From contig NC_058337.1 in NCBI RefSeq assembly GCF_905475395.1, positions 71,072,368-71,136,367 of the forward strand: 64,000 nucleotides of DNA. The letters are read 5' to 3'. Position 1 is the stretch's first letter, and each line of letters starts with the position of its first letter. This stretch comes from Chrysoperla carnea. Taxonomy: Eukaryota > Arthropoda > Insecta > Neuroptera > Chrysopidae. The notes under the pieces were generated by a model, which was not told the DNA's origin, did not search any database, and saw only the letters and a program-made list of their open reading frames with translations. Position numbers and translations under genes: made by a program. Positions 10,629-22,383 of the stretch are shown here, in pieces.

Positions 10629-10930
10629 TTTACTAGTAGATATCCGCCCGCTTTGCTGGGCAATTTCTCCTTAGGACTATCACGTTATAGCACTCACTTA
10701 TCCACCCTTTTTTTTAAACAATTTTATGGATTTTAATTTTTTAGTGGGAACTCTAACTTTTTTGAAAATGAGTTTTTGCCTATGATACTCGCTGACATTG
10801 TAACTTTCTATAGGTCCAAGCATTAAATTAACCTTATTTTTATATTTTTTGGATCAAAATTACCCTATCCACCAAGTTTCAAAAAACAAAATTTTTTTTT
10901 GCGATTTTCTCGATTTTTTCAATAGGATAC
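10629..10930 (+). repeat. Interspersed repeat family B, copy 2
   Basis: The first 80 bp ('agatatccgcccgctttgct', 'tatcacgttatagc', 'cttatccaccc') match 5111-5192 closely. The following 220 bp, including two T-rich runs, show no match to copy 1 or copy 3 and may be family sequence or unrelated. Confidence 0.6.
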
Positions 10931-12118
10931 TACCCCTAAATTGTAAAAATTGTAAAAAAATCGAGAAATTTAAAACATTGTCGTATTTATTAAAATAAAG
11001 TCATTGAGAAAATGACTGCACAATACTTATAGGTAGATGACAAGAAGCTTAAGCCACTATCGAAACGATTAAAAGATAATCTGCGATTATAAAAAATAAA
11101 ACACTTTAAAAACCTTTCGATAGTTGTAATTTTCCTTCCGAATTACTCGTTAAATTCGGTTCTCAAGTCACACAAAGGTATTTTCAAAGAAGAATTATAT
11201 ACAAATGGCAAATCAATGCACAATAATCATTTTTTTATATGTCACTAGCTATAAAACCAGCCTTTTTCATGACTTAATTAATTGAAATTTAGTATAAATT
11301 AAATTATTTAAATAAACATAATATTTAATGATCTTCAGAGTTTGTTTTATATATCTTTACTTGCATATTCCATTTAGATCGCAAAGTAGTGAAATAATAG
11401 AGCTCATTAATACCAGGCCTTAGAGAGGAGGCTGAAAATTTTAACTAGAACTCGATTACTCGTGCGAAATTTTCGCATCCCCAAGTAGTCCACCGAATAT
11501 ACACCCAGTTTATATAATTTTGTATACATACATACAGACAATTTTTTACATCAAAAAAACTTTTGTAATATAGGTATTCCATTTTTTACACAAAGAGATT
11601 AAATGTAGCATAATAAAATTATAGAATCATCGGTCTGATTTCATTTTTTAAGTTTTGTTTTTATGTAACCACTAACCACAACAATAATTTTAGACTTTTA
11701 TGCTATTTTTCAATTCAAGAGGTGAAAATTATCTTCAAGATGTATCCACATTCATTAAAATTGGTGAAATATTAAGACGACGAAAGAATACTGACAAAAA
11801 ACACCTTTGAGAAATTATTTATAATTTATTATGAGGGGGATTTGCGTTCTTAAACATGGCTATCATATTGCCAAATTATAGTATTTCATTTTTCTAAACA
11901 GCTACAAATTTTTTGGCTGATTCATATTAGCATCGAAAAATGATACGCAAAATTGTTGTAAATACCTAATTGAGTTTGATTGCCCTCAATAATCAACTTA
12001 GCGTTGAAGAGATCGCACCCTTGCATACAAAGAAATTAGAGGAGTGGGTAACAGCGATCATTGCTCTGTAAAAACATACATTAACTAACCTTTTAAAAGC
12101 AATAACACAATCCTTATA
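10931..12118. other. AT-rich spacer, no gene seen
   Basis: No open frame with protein-like composition and no recognised repeat. Confidence 0.45.
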
Positions 12119-12624
12119 GTTACGAGCTACGCCAAGTACGGAAATCGCATTTAAAAGATGCCAAAGCTAGGTTTTATGTGCTAATTAGGTTTCAAACCAG
12201 AAATTAGGTGCTCTATAACCGCTTATTTATGATCGTTTTCATCTTAATTTCTTGCAAGCACCTAATTAGCACTTAATTAACAAGCTTAGTTTATATCTGA
12301 TTAAGTATTCGTTCTAGTTTTAGAGAGACCCGATTTTTAGATCCGTTGTTTTGCGAAATTAGAGATTTTCGTTTATTAATTAGACAATTTCACTATCATG
12401 ACTCTTAGCACTTAATAAGCACCTAATTGTGTTTCCTTAATATTCATGATTTCATTATTATTTTCATTGCGTCACATAATGCTAGCAACGCAACTTTGAG
12501 TATTGAGTTGCGGTGTAAGTTGCAGAGTACCTAATTTCTGACTTTGGTACCTAGTTAGCACCTAAAAGTACCTTATTTTAGCATTTTTAAATTCAATTTC
12601 CGTACTTTGCGCCGCTGGCGTAAC
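12119..12624. mobile_element. Non-autonomous long-TIR DNA element (506 bp)
   Basis: The ends are inverted: GTTACGAGCTACGCCAAGTA at the left and the complement of GTTACGCCAGCGGCGCAAAG at the right. Each is followed by tacggaaat, and the similarity continues inwards for about 105 bp (for example 'aaccagaaattaggtgctct' against 'aagtcagaaattaggtactc'). A degenerate motif, 'gcacctaattagcactta', recurs in both orientations inside. There is no coding capacity and no clear target duplication. It resembles a MITE; superfamily not assigned. Confidence 0.75.
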
Positions 12625-13696
12625 AGAGCTAAAGAATTCGACATCAGAACTTCAATCACAATGCTTTGAGAGCCAGTTTTTTCTCAAATATACGTACTTT
12701 TGCCCGTCACAGAAAAGAAATTCATGATATAACAAACATTTCATACCAGTAATGATATTTATAAGAATTATGTTCATACATTTTGTTGTGTGGTCTTTAG
12801 AAAATGATTTATGGTACGTTTGCACACTGCCCGTATACTCACGTCTGTCTGTTGAAAAAAATTAAAAATGACATCTTTTAGTCATATATTAGTGAAAAAC
12901 AAGTTTATTTTATTTTACAGAATTTTACAAGCAGACATATAGTGTAAAACAAAAAGAAAACGAAAAAAAAGAATGTCTAAAATAGGCACCTCTGATTAAC
13001 AATTTTACCATTCGAATTGAGTACGTTCTTACATACTTGACAAAATTTTATTATAAAAATTAAAATGCACGAACAAATACTTGAAATTTTCCTTAAAAAT
13101 ATTATTTATGGTTATCGGATGTCATTATTTCTTCAGACTAATGATGATATTAAGTATAAAGAAAAATTAAAAAAAATACCGAAGTAGAATGAGAGATGAA
13201 TCGAGTCGGTAAATAAATTATTTAAATAATAATATAATTAATTAAACTACCCAGGTATATACTGAAATCTACTAAATTTGTGTTAATAAGAGTTATTCTT
13301 CAAAAATTGAAAGAAAAAGTTATTGTACTAAAATAGCCTGGGATTGTACTGAACGCCCAAAAAACGAGGATGAAAGAATAAGAAAGAGAATGCATATTAT
13401 ACAAGCAAAAAAATATTTCGAGACAAATGAAATTTGTATTATACACCAGAACTACACTGCGGTAATGAGACCAACAATTAGGAATCTCAGACTTTCTGAC
13501 AGATACTTCACTGGCAGTACTAGAGGCGATCCTTTCTGTCACATTCATTTCGCAATTCACAAACTTCAAACAAATTTCGATAATTCTACTTCGTTAACGC
13601 CTTTGTTGCATATAATATGCCAATGACGTTTCGGGATTAAAATTTAAATTTTATTAATACATGAGAACCAAATAGTACATGAGCCCGGTAAAAATT
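12625..13696. other. AT-rich spacer with an unassigned two-strand ORF pair
   Basis: An overlapping ORF pair at 13300-13626 (89 codons minus, 78 codons plus) lies in slightly less AT-rich DNA. Neither translation is recognisable. Otherwise nothing is seen. Confidence 0.4.
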
Positions 13697-14089
13697 TGAC
13701 CAATTATTTCCTCTCAAGCGATAATTAGTAGAATCAGGGAATAGTATAATAAAGCCAGCTGCCATACATATTTATCCACAGTTGCATATAAGCTTATCAT
13801 CTAGTAAATTTTTAGTTGAGAGGAAGGTTGGAGCGATCAACTGACGTATAATAATACACCAAGTTATAGTCAGCATATTGTTTTTTCTTCTTCTAGATAT
13901 TGGGTTAAGTACCATTCAACAATGTTTTTAGTTAGGAGGAAAGGAACGAATTTTTTTTCTTCAAGCGTAAGAGGCTACCGCCATTCACCCCCTCCCCCCG
14001 CCTCCAACGGAACCACTGCTGACGTCCGCGAGGCTTTATTATACTATTCTCTGATTATCGCTTAAGAGGAACTTGGTCATGTAAATCTG
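13697..14089. mobile_element. Non-autonomous TIR element (about 393 bp)
   Basis: Arms of about 60 bp are inverted repeats. The left arm (13697-13756) contains TTTCCTCTCAAGCGATAATT and GAATAGTATAATAAAGCC. The right arm (14032-14089) holds the complement, with a 5-bp deletion. The interior, including a C-rich stretch at 13981-14008, has no coding potential. No target duplication was evident. Confidence 0.7.
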
Positions 14090-15044
14090 CCACTAGCTCA
14101 CGGACTAAAAGCTCTATAAATATAATGACGAAATTAATATAATAATTTCGACTAAATTTTTTCCTTCAGAAGGTGCCCACCACCTTATGCATATAGACAG
14201 AAGCTCTTATCCAAGACAAAACTGGGAGATTTTTCTATCGAGTCTCATGATAGTGTAGAGTAAAATTGAATGTATAGTCACGCTCCAATTCTTTTAGGAA
14301 AATATTGTTTCATATTAATATTTTTACAAATCTACCCTTAAAAATGATGTATATACATTTATGGGAAAGACATAACTCTTTCCTTCGTTGTTGTCCTTAT
14401 TTATAGCGTTCAATAATCACCTCCTATGTACCTCCATAGTCCACACATACAACATAACACACAACATCCCCTAAAACATTTTGTCCATCAACTGTTAAGA
14501 AATAGCATGGATTTAACCAAACTATTTGGTTTGCATACACATACTTGTACTCTGTGTGCTTTAATTGATAGTTGTTAAAATGAGATAGATATTTTATTTT
14601 ATTTGTATATATTCGAAATATATCTCTTTCTGAGAAATTATTTCATTTCAATACAATAAATAATATTTTGTATATTATACAAATCTTTTATACGCATGCG
14701 TACTTTGTATTATTTTAGGATATATTGTTAACCATCATGATGATGGATTTTCTTTTGTTTTACAATTTTTTTTTTGTTTATTTGAGAGATAAAACTTTTT
14801 GAAATAAAAATAGAATAGAAGTTTTTTTGTGAATAGGCTTTTTTTTATTCCGAAAGGAAAACAGGGTAAAAGCATTTTATTGTACTATCTCAAAAAATAT
14901 GTTGTTCGAAGGATCTTGCTAAATTTTATTAGATATTTGTTTCCATTGAGAAAAACAATCCACGGATTTAAAAAAAAAATATATATATATAAAAAAATAA
15001 ACATTAAAATCTTAGAAAATTATAATAAAAAAAGATAGTCAGTC
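14090..15044. other. AT-rich spacer, no gene seen
   Basis: The 69-codon plus-strand frame at 14829-15038 is composed mainly of Lys, Ile, Tyr and Asn codons and is read as chance. Confidence 0.45.
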
Positions 15045-15155
15045 ATGAAGATAGTCGATGGAAGTGACAAACTTAACAACGGAAACTGGCCTTTGGCCTG
15101 GCTGGAGCAGTCGGAAGTGGAGCTCGCTGAACTCGCATATAGCTCTGATAAATAA
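15045..15155 (+). CDS. Short G+C-richer ORF of 36 codons, unrecognised
   Basis: Starting at ATG 15045, the frame reads MKIVDGSDKLNNGNWPLAWL, then EQSEVELAELAYSSDK and TAA. The first two-thirds is much richer in G+C than its surroundings and has balanced codon use. It could be a fragment of an exon or of a transposon-encoded protein, or chance. There is no promoter evidence and no identified homologue. Confidence 0.2.
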   Translation: MKIVDGSDKLNNGNWPLAWLEQSEVELAELAYSSDK

Positions 15156-15404
15156 ATACCTATTCATAATACCTGATTAATAATAAATAATACATCAATA
15201 CTATTCAAATAGCTGTTCACAATTCTAGCTAGATATGGTGGGAGCGCAAATAAAACTATTGAATAGTAATATGTAAATTATTTATATGCGTTTAGACCAT
15301 TTATTTCATAGGTTTTAATTTTATGTTGCCGAATCATCAGAAACATTTTGTAGTTGATCGAATTGAGTGATTCTAAACCATATTCACATCCACACATCCA
15401 CTTG

Positions 15405-15405
<1 letters not shown>

Positions 15406-15464
<59 letters not shown>
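15406..15464. repeat. (CA)n microsatellite, about 29 units
   Basis: Uninterrupted CA dinucleotides. The flanking sequence at 15465-15510 ('atcaaaatcggtccatccat' then 'tcggaggagt') is a motif I associate with dispersed insect repeats. The microsatellite may therefore have grown from the tail of such an element. ORFs translated through it (Cys-Val repeats) are artefacts. Confidence 0.97.
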
Positions 15465-15466
<2 letters not shown>

Positions 15467-15545
15467 TTAATCAAAATCGGTCCATCCATTCGGAGGAGTT
15501 TAATTACAAACACGCGATGGCGCAAGTTCCATGATTTTTGTTCAC

Positions 15546-17189
15546 TCAAAAAGTGTACCACGTGCCAAAAAAGTTTTCACTTCAAAAACAGATTAGACAC
15601 AAAATCTCTACAATCTTTATATACTGACTATCTCAGATCAGTCATACATTTCATCTAAACATAAATAATTTCAAAAACCCCTATAATGAATTATACACAA
15701 GGCTCGATGAAAATCGGCCCCAATTTGGAGGCGAGAATGGACGCGCATTGTTTATTTTCAACTTTATTAGGAATGTTTTTATTTTCAATCATGAAAGAAG
15801 TACCTACATAAAAAAAATTTTTTTTTAATGTTAAATCCCGACTGCGTTAAGTAGAAACTGAAAATCAAAATCTTCTCAAAAATGGACCTCGACTGTTAAA
15901 GTCGCTATGTAAACTACTGGATTTATTGTTTTGTTTTCAGGTTTTATTTAACGAAGTTGGATTTTTTGATTTTTTAAATTAATTTATTACTTTACACTTT
16001 TTAGCTAGGATTTTCAAATACCTACTTAATGATACCCCACTTAACATAGTACGTCTGATTGCATTATTTTCTTTTTCATAATATTATGACGTTTGGTACT
16101 CGACATATTTAATTTTCAAAATAACCATGTTATTTACTAATTAACCATTTGTGGCACTTGCAGGATTGAGAAAAATCGATTGAGGTAAGAATCAGTAAAA
16201 TCGGCCCACGTGTTTGTTCTCTAGAGTGCGTCAAAGGCACAAACAAGTATTCATGCACTGATAAACACATTACCACTCGTTTGCGTCGTGCAGTCGAATA
16301 ATAGGGGAGAGATTAAGGAAGTATGATCCTACAAAAAAACCTAATATTCGCCGAATACCCACTGATTTTCGAGAATGTAAGATTTCCATATACCAAACAT
16401 GGATCACAGGCCATAGGGTAAATTAACAAAAAACGGAAATCTTTAGGAAAAATAAATCTTATCAATCTAATCCAATCTCTTCTGGCGCTGACAGCAGTCG
16501 TTTGTAGGGTCATGTAGAGAATACTGGAAGATTTTGAAATATTTTTCAAAATTATGTATATGATCCTACGAAAACTTTAAAAAATTGTATAAATGAGTAT
16601 CGTTTGCACGCAATGAGTTAGGGGTTAGGCACATTAAATGCATTTAATAATTTTTTTAGGAAAAAAAATTAAAAAATAATTATAATTCATCAAGATTGTT
16701 TAAGCTAGCAAAATAACATTAGCACTATTTTAGAGGCTATAAAAGTAATGAAAAAACTAAGTACCTAACTAAAAAATTAAGTAACTATCACTAGTAAGGT
16801 CCTTAAACCAAAGTTCTAGTTAACTTTTAACTTACTCGGGGTATCCGTATCATACAATTATTTCAGATTTGAGGAACCCTAAATTCCCATACTAATAACA
16901 ATATTTATTTAACGCCATCTATTATTCACACATTGAACTACGAGTTCTACTCCGTCAATAATTCAGCTCTCAGCAAATAAATATATTGAAAACTTCTTGT
17001 ATTTTGATAACACTGATAAAAGTCATCCATAAATAGGTAACCAAACTTATCTCAAAATTTAATCAATTATTTTAAAGTTTTCATTTACATTTTTTATTAT
17101 TCTAATTTTTGTATAGAATATAATTGAAATTCGCCATACAAATGAAAGTATATATAATTTGTATTTTACATTTTTCTATCTTGGAAAAT
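15546..17189. other. Upstream region of the zinc-finger gene; no gene seen
   Basis: No coding exon can be supported. A segment at 16165-16186 is flanked by a good acceptor (cttgcag) and donor (gtaagaat) and could be a tiny untranslated exon, but chance is as likely. The motif 'tatgatcctac' occurs twice (16320 and 16558). An in-frame TAA at 17190-17192 ends the frame just before the gene's ATG. Confidence 0.4.
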
Positions 17190-17204
17190 TAAAAGGCGTT
17201 GAAA

Positions 17205-17370
17205 ATGAATGTAGATATTGAAATTAAACAAGAAAATTTAAAAGAAGAGGATGACAGTGAATATGGGCAACCTGATTTTGTTCAGTCCCACTTGGAAATT
17301 AAAGAAGAGCAATACGACATTGAAGATTATCCCGAAGAATATACCGGCTCCTGTCAGAATGAAAATTCGG
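17205..17370 (+). CDS. C2H2 zinc-finger gene, coding exon 1
   Basis: This exon encodes residues 1-55 plus the first base of codon 56. ATG 17205 is chosen because an in-frame TAA lies 15 bp upstream (17190) and the context (gaaaATGa) is acceptable; the TTG at 17199 is not needed. The product is strongly acidic: MNVDIEIKQENLKEEDDSEY, then an LEIKEEQYD stretch. Three sites fit the SUMO consensus (IKQE at 7-10, LKEE at 12-15, IKEE at 32-35), a common feature of regulatory N-termini in zinc-finger proteins. No ZAD, BTB or SCAN domain is visible. The donor at 17371 reads TTCGG|GTAATT and leaves one base, exactly what the acceptor at 22384 requires. Without splicing the frame would stop six codons later. 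Confidence 0.85.
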
Positions 17371-17866
17371 GTAATTGTAATTTTTAATACAAATTTTGTT
17401 TGAGAATGTATGAGGATATAGGTACGTACGCACTGGCAAGTCCATAGCGTGAGCCGCATTTAGGTAAAGAAGCAGTATACCCAACTCAACTGATCAATTT
17501 ACCCAACTAACTCAAATTGAGTCAGTCATACTAGATCATAAACGCTTGATTGTGTTCGAATTATATTTGTCGAAGAAAATGTAACATGTACTAGAATTAG
17601 GTAGAATTTGAGTTTAATCTAAGCTTTACTCATTTTTAACCAATTATCAATTTTCATTCTCATCCTCACAAATTTCTAAGGTTTGGAAATAAATATTGAA
17701 AAAATCTTTTACCAGCCTTTGGCTCTTGCTGCAATAAATTTTACAATCCAATATCCTTGTAAAATATTACTCTTGTCACAGTTTTGATACTCATTTAGTT
17801 TTCGTAACCTTATAATTGTTATTCATCGTGTGTATGTAAAATTGACATAGCTTTAAAATTGATGTA

Positions 17867-18151
17867 CAGTGGAACCACGGTAATCCGGCTCTTGTCTAAT
17901 CCCTTGTAATCCGGCATAACTATTACGGTAATTACAATGCAGATTTATTATAAATATATGAATTCTTCACGGCTGAAGTTAGAAAATGATTGAAATCTTA
18001 TCACTTTGATATGTAATTTGTCGGATTACAAGGTATTCTTTTAAAAAAGTTCCAGGCTACTGGTAGTTTGTGGCGGTACTCTATAGTTCGACAAATTCGA
18101 TAATTCGGCACTGCCTTGCAAAACTTTTATCGGATTACCCCGGTTCCACTG
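17867..18151. mobile_element. pogo/Tigger-like MITE with TA target duplication
   Basis: The element is 285 bp. Its ends are inverted (CAGTGGAACCACGGTAATCC and the complement of CAGTGGAACCGGGGTAATCC), directly flanked by TA on each side (17865-17866 and 18152-18153). The CAGTGGAACC start and TA duplication are typical of pogo-type Tc1/mariner elements. The interior repeats parts of the terminal motif (for example tcggattacaagg at about 18021 and tcgataattcggc at about 18098). It has no transposase. Confidence 0.85.
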
Positions 18152-19849
18152 TAGTCCTGCTATAAGACATTATAGTATTGATGGTATCGTTTAGTGTTTG
18201 GGCAAATAATATATCAATATCTGATGGTAGCGTTTAGTGTTTGGGCAAATAACATATCAATCTCTCTATTAATGATACAGAGTGGGTCGAGAGTACCGTT
18301 TAAAAGACTAATAACTTATTATTTATGTTCAAAATCAATATGTCAAATCCTGCTAAACGCTAGGCTAAAAGTATTGAGCTTGTTGCACATTGTTTCATAT
18401 AATACTGACGGACTATTTTTCAATAACTAAGTAATCATTTTCTTACGCTCTGTAATGGTGTATTTTTCCATATTAAACGTTAATCTACCCTATTTAACGC
18501 TTAAAACAAAGTAAAAGTTATTAGAATTTTAAATTGGAAAAATATTTTTGTTGTATCTTTAAATAAAATTTAACTATTAATGTTTTTAATATAGCAAGAT
18601 TTCGAAGAGATAAATTTGCTTTCTATAAAAATATAAAAAAGAAACCGAACCGAAACAGAATTAAAACTAGAGGTCTAACTCAAAACTACAGGTTTAAATC
18701 TTATTTTTAACAATTTGTTTGTTGATGGTTCGTACTACTATAATAGTACTGGATGGTGAACAATCAGGAAAATTTAAAAACCTATAACATTTTCTTAAAC
18801 CGAAAATGTCAGGAAATTAATAATCTAATTATAAATGAATTACAACAGACAAATAAATGATTTGATCTTTTTTACATAAAAATTATATTAAAATTGATAA
18901 ATAATGTGAAGATATAGTGTCTTGAAATTCTTGATGATATCTTGGAATTTAAATATCCTGCATCAATTTTATCACTAAACCATCCATTCTGTTTACATTT
19001 GATTTACTTTAATATTCTCATTTTATTTTTCATTTGCAATGCGATCATAAAATCAGATAAATTGAATTAAAAAAAGATAAATATTAATTTTGTAATTCAA
19101 CTATTATATATTTATTTATGAATATTTATATACATATATAATAACTTATAAGTTAACGTTGAGAAACTGCTCGTTTCAGAATTTAACGAACTCAATTGCC
19201 AGTCTTTTCACCCTCTTAGAAACACAACTTTTAAATTTTATACTTATTATCTTCTCTCTCGAATTTTCAACCATGATCTCATTTGTTATACTTCAAAAGT
19301 GTCATCAATTAAAATTTCTTTGGAGAATTATTTCATTTTATTATAGAGATGCTACCAACTACAATCCAATGAATCTTCCCAAATAATTATTCTACTCCTT
19401 CAAAAAATAATAGGGGAACTATTTTCCCGAATAATTTTTCGTGTGCGCAATGCTCATTATCAATATAAATGTATATCTTAACTGAACTTGCTTAAATTTT
19501 TTTAAAATGATCTAAAATCCTTCCTTACATGTTACAAACGTCAGTCGCTAGCCATGTCCATGCATCAAACTTTAGTATTTGAAATCGTAAATTTCGATAA
19601 CTATTAAGTTAATAACTTTTAAACTTTAGTAGACTAATAAACATAAAGTAATCCATCTGTTATCAAGATTTAATTTGTATTTTTAATAAAATTATTTAAA
19701 AAATCTTAAGTCAATGTATTATCTCCAACTTTGAGCATCATGCTATAGCTGCTAAGGAATTTTAAAGTTTCCTACTAAATTAATGAGCCACAGAATGAAT
19801 GACCATTTTTATTTTTTACAATAAAGTTAGCAGCAAATAAAAAATTTCA

Positions 19850-19924
19850 ATGTCAGCCATTTTGTTTCACATTGATTACGCGGCGAGTCTAGTGTGTGTT
19901 TCCAGTAACTGTGTCAGGCCCTAG
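19850..19924 (+). other. Possible alternative first exon inside intron 1
   Basis: A markedly less AT-rich stretch ('gattacgcggcgagtctagt' and neighbours) ends in a near-perfect donor, CCCTAG|GTAAGT, at 19925. ATG 19850 opens a 24-codon frame that stops in the TAG immediately before the donor, so the exon would be untranslated or carry an upstream ORF. It lies 2.5 kb before exon 2 of the zinc-finger gene and could provide an alternative 5' end. No TATA or initiator was identified, and the call is inference from composition and donor strength. Confidence 0.3.
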
Positions 19925-22383
19925 GTAAGTAATTTTATAAAAATTATAATATTAATATTAATTAGGTTAATTCTTAATCATTACAATTTGTTTTTAAGCC
20001 TGTTTCGATAAAAAAAAACCCTAGATTATAGAGCTATTTAGCATTAAGCAGGTTTATTCTTCAATTTTTACTCAAATCGTCAGTTTCTTGCACTGAATGT
20101 GACTTTGCATTGTTGACTTTATTGCACTATGCGTTTAATTGATTATTAATTTTGTGTTCTAGCCTTTAAAAAGTCAATTGCTGCAAAGACTCGATGAATT
20201 AAAATTAAAAATGATCCTGTTTTATAGCCGAACACAAGAAGAAAGAAAATCTGAAGTATCTGAGAAAGAAAAGGGACAGCGAAAATTTATTAATGGTATG
20301 ACTCCAATATAGCAAAACAAACACTCGAAAAAAGTGGAAGAAATACTCATTTGATTATTGACAAAATCAAAACGTCAATCGAATCGGTAATAATTATATT
20401 TCGCATAACAGTCCACCCTCTGATGACGAATGTTTGTCACCCTAGATGTGTAATATGATATTAAAAACAGAGATTTTACACAGAACGACGATGCAGAGAT
20501 TTTGAAGACAATAGAAAAACTAGAAAATATTACTGTTGATAAAATAATGATGTATCGAAATATCAATAATATTATTTAGAAATTACGATGTTTATTACTA
20601 ATATTTTTTTGGACAATATATCGATATTCAATTTCGATTTTGCCCAAATTTTTGTATTATTATTAATCTGTATTTCGAATCTGTATACCAACTGCAGACC
20701 GTCACAAAATTAACAAGGAGTTACCTACACAATAAAAGTAATTACGATTAACTAAATATTATTAATTATATGTATATTATATTTCTTAAAGTGGCGCAGC
20801 CTAACTATTTCTAACTTTTAGAGAAACTGATTTTGTTCAAAGAAATAGCTTTTTAGTTGTAATTTTTCTATATAAACGGGGCTGTATTTAGACCACCTGC
20901 GCTATCGATTTTAATTATTTCTGTCATATTTCAAGGGTACAGTAATTGTTAAAAAAATGAGTTTACATGAAACTGGGTATGAATAAAATTAAATTTCTAT
21001 GCTTGCCTTATAGACAGTAATAGAAATAAATATTTCAGGATATTCTAAATAACTGATTGAATAATGTTAATTTATGTTTAAGACTGATTATTACATTTGA
21101 AGTTAATAAAATTTGAATTCGATACTTGGAATCTTTTAAACTTTATGGTTGTAATAATTGTTAAGACACACTTCATTGGAAGTTACATATCACTGCGAAG
21201 GAGAAATATAATTAAATTAGTTTGAAAGCGCAATGATTGATAAAAATTGGTAGCGCTGTAACTAGTTGTAATAATTCAAAGCTCGCTGTATTTTCCAATG
21301 AATGCAACTCAAATACTGTTATGTTGTTAATAAATAAATGATTACACAAATTTTTTACGATTGGTCATTTTTCTAAAAAAATTCCATCCTATACTAATCC
21401 TATACTAATTAATTAATTAAATACTTATTCATAATTTCAAACTTAACTTAAAAAAATTTTTTGCTCCTTATAAATTAGTAGAAAGAAGTGGCCTCTAGGT
21501 ATCCGGCCAAACGTTTCTGCTATCTTAACCATCAAAGATTTTAGGGTGGCACATACTTTCTAGAAAATGCGTACCGTCGAAATCCTATACTACAGTTAAA
21601 GTCACGTTTCGTTGCTGGCTGCCAGTTATCCTGGACACTGTAAGCCATATTTAACATCCATCAGCCAATAATACATGAGACGATCACATACGATATTAAT
21701 GTGGAATGGGTTTGAACAGCACGAAAAGAATGCTTGATACCACATAGAATATTTACTATTTTCTACATAAAAATATTGCTAAAGAATTATTTTATTGAAT
21801 GATTTTAGTGTTTCGTCTGTGCCCTTTAAATACAAAAATCATTTTGTCCGTCAAAAATGTTGCAACTCGAACAACTTGTTTTGTCTTGGGCATAGATAAA
21901 ATAATAGTATCTTGGGTATTTGTAAAATAATTGTTTGATATAAAATGGACACTTTCGGAATTACTAGAGTCGTGAGAGAAAACGTTCCATTTTCGATTCC
22001 AAATGCAAATAATGGTTCCGGTTCGTCTTGATAAAGGTACATATGAGGTTTTAAATCTGTTGTATAGAAAAAATGTATCTTGCCTTTCGAAAAAGTAATC
22101 TCCAAAACATTAACTCATATTTAAAAAAAAAAAAGAAAGGAAATTCTCTATTATTTTAGAGAAATTAAGAGTGAACAAGGAATTTCAATCAGACTGTATA
22201 ATAAATTTATAATACAAAAAAATAAAATTATAAATAAGTTATCAAAATTATAAGTATTTTTTTTTAATAATTTCATTTTAAATCTGATATAAAAAGGGCG
22301 ATGAGGATTGTAAACCCTAGAACTTAACCTATTTGTGTTTATGAGAATAAAAGTATCTAGTTAACAATTTATATTTTTTTCAG

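Larger units (their letters stand above)
17371..22383 (+). other. Intron 1 of the zinc-finger gene (5,013 bp)
   Basis: GT...AG intron in phase 1, ending in ttatatttttttcag. It carries a pogo-like MITE (17867-18151) and a possible alternative first exon (19850-19924). A 68-nt segment (20228-20295) has usable splice sites, but inclusion would shift the reading frame of exon 2. The minus-strand ORF 21851-22105 is unrecognised. The rest is AT-rich. Confidence 0.8.

Noticed and set aside
13300..13626. Overlapping ORFs on both strands
   Set aside because: Neither translation resembles a known protein, and two-strand openness suggests composition rather than coding.
15278..15561. Cys-Val repeat proteins
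   Set aside because: Translations of the CA microsatellite.
16165..16186. 22-nt microexon upstream of the zinc-finger gene
   Set aside because: Splice-like borders alone over such a short distance are expected by chance; no coding role is possible to test.
20228..20295. 68-nt cassette exon of the zinc-finger gene
   Set aside because: It has an acceptor and a fair donor, but inclusion would shift the frame of exon 2. Both internal frames are Lys/Glu-rich and uninformative.
21851..22105. 84-codon minus-strand ORF in the zinc-finger intron
   Set aside because: No motif, no splice context and composition only marginally protein-like.
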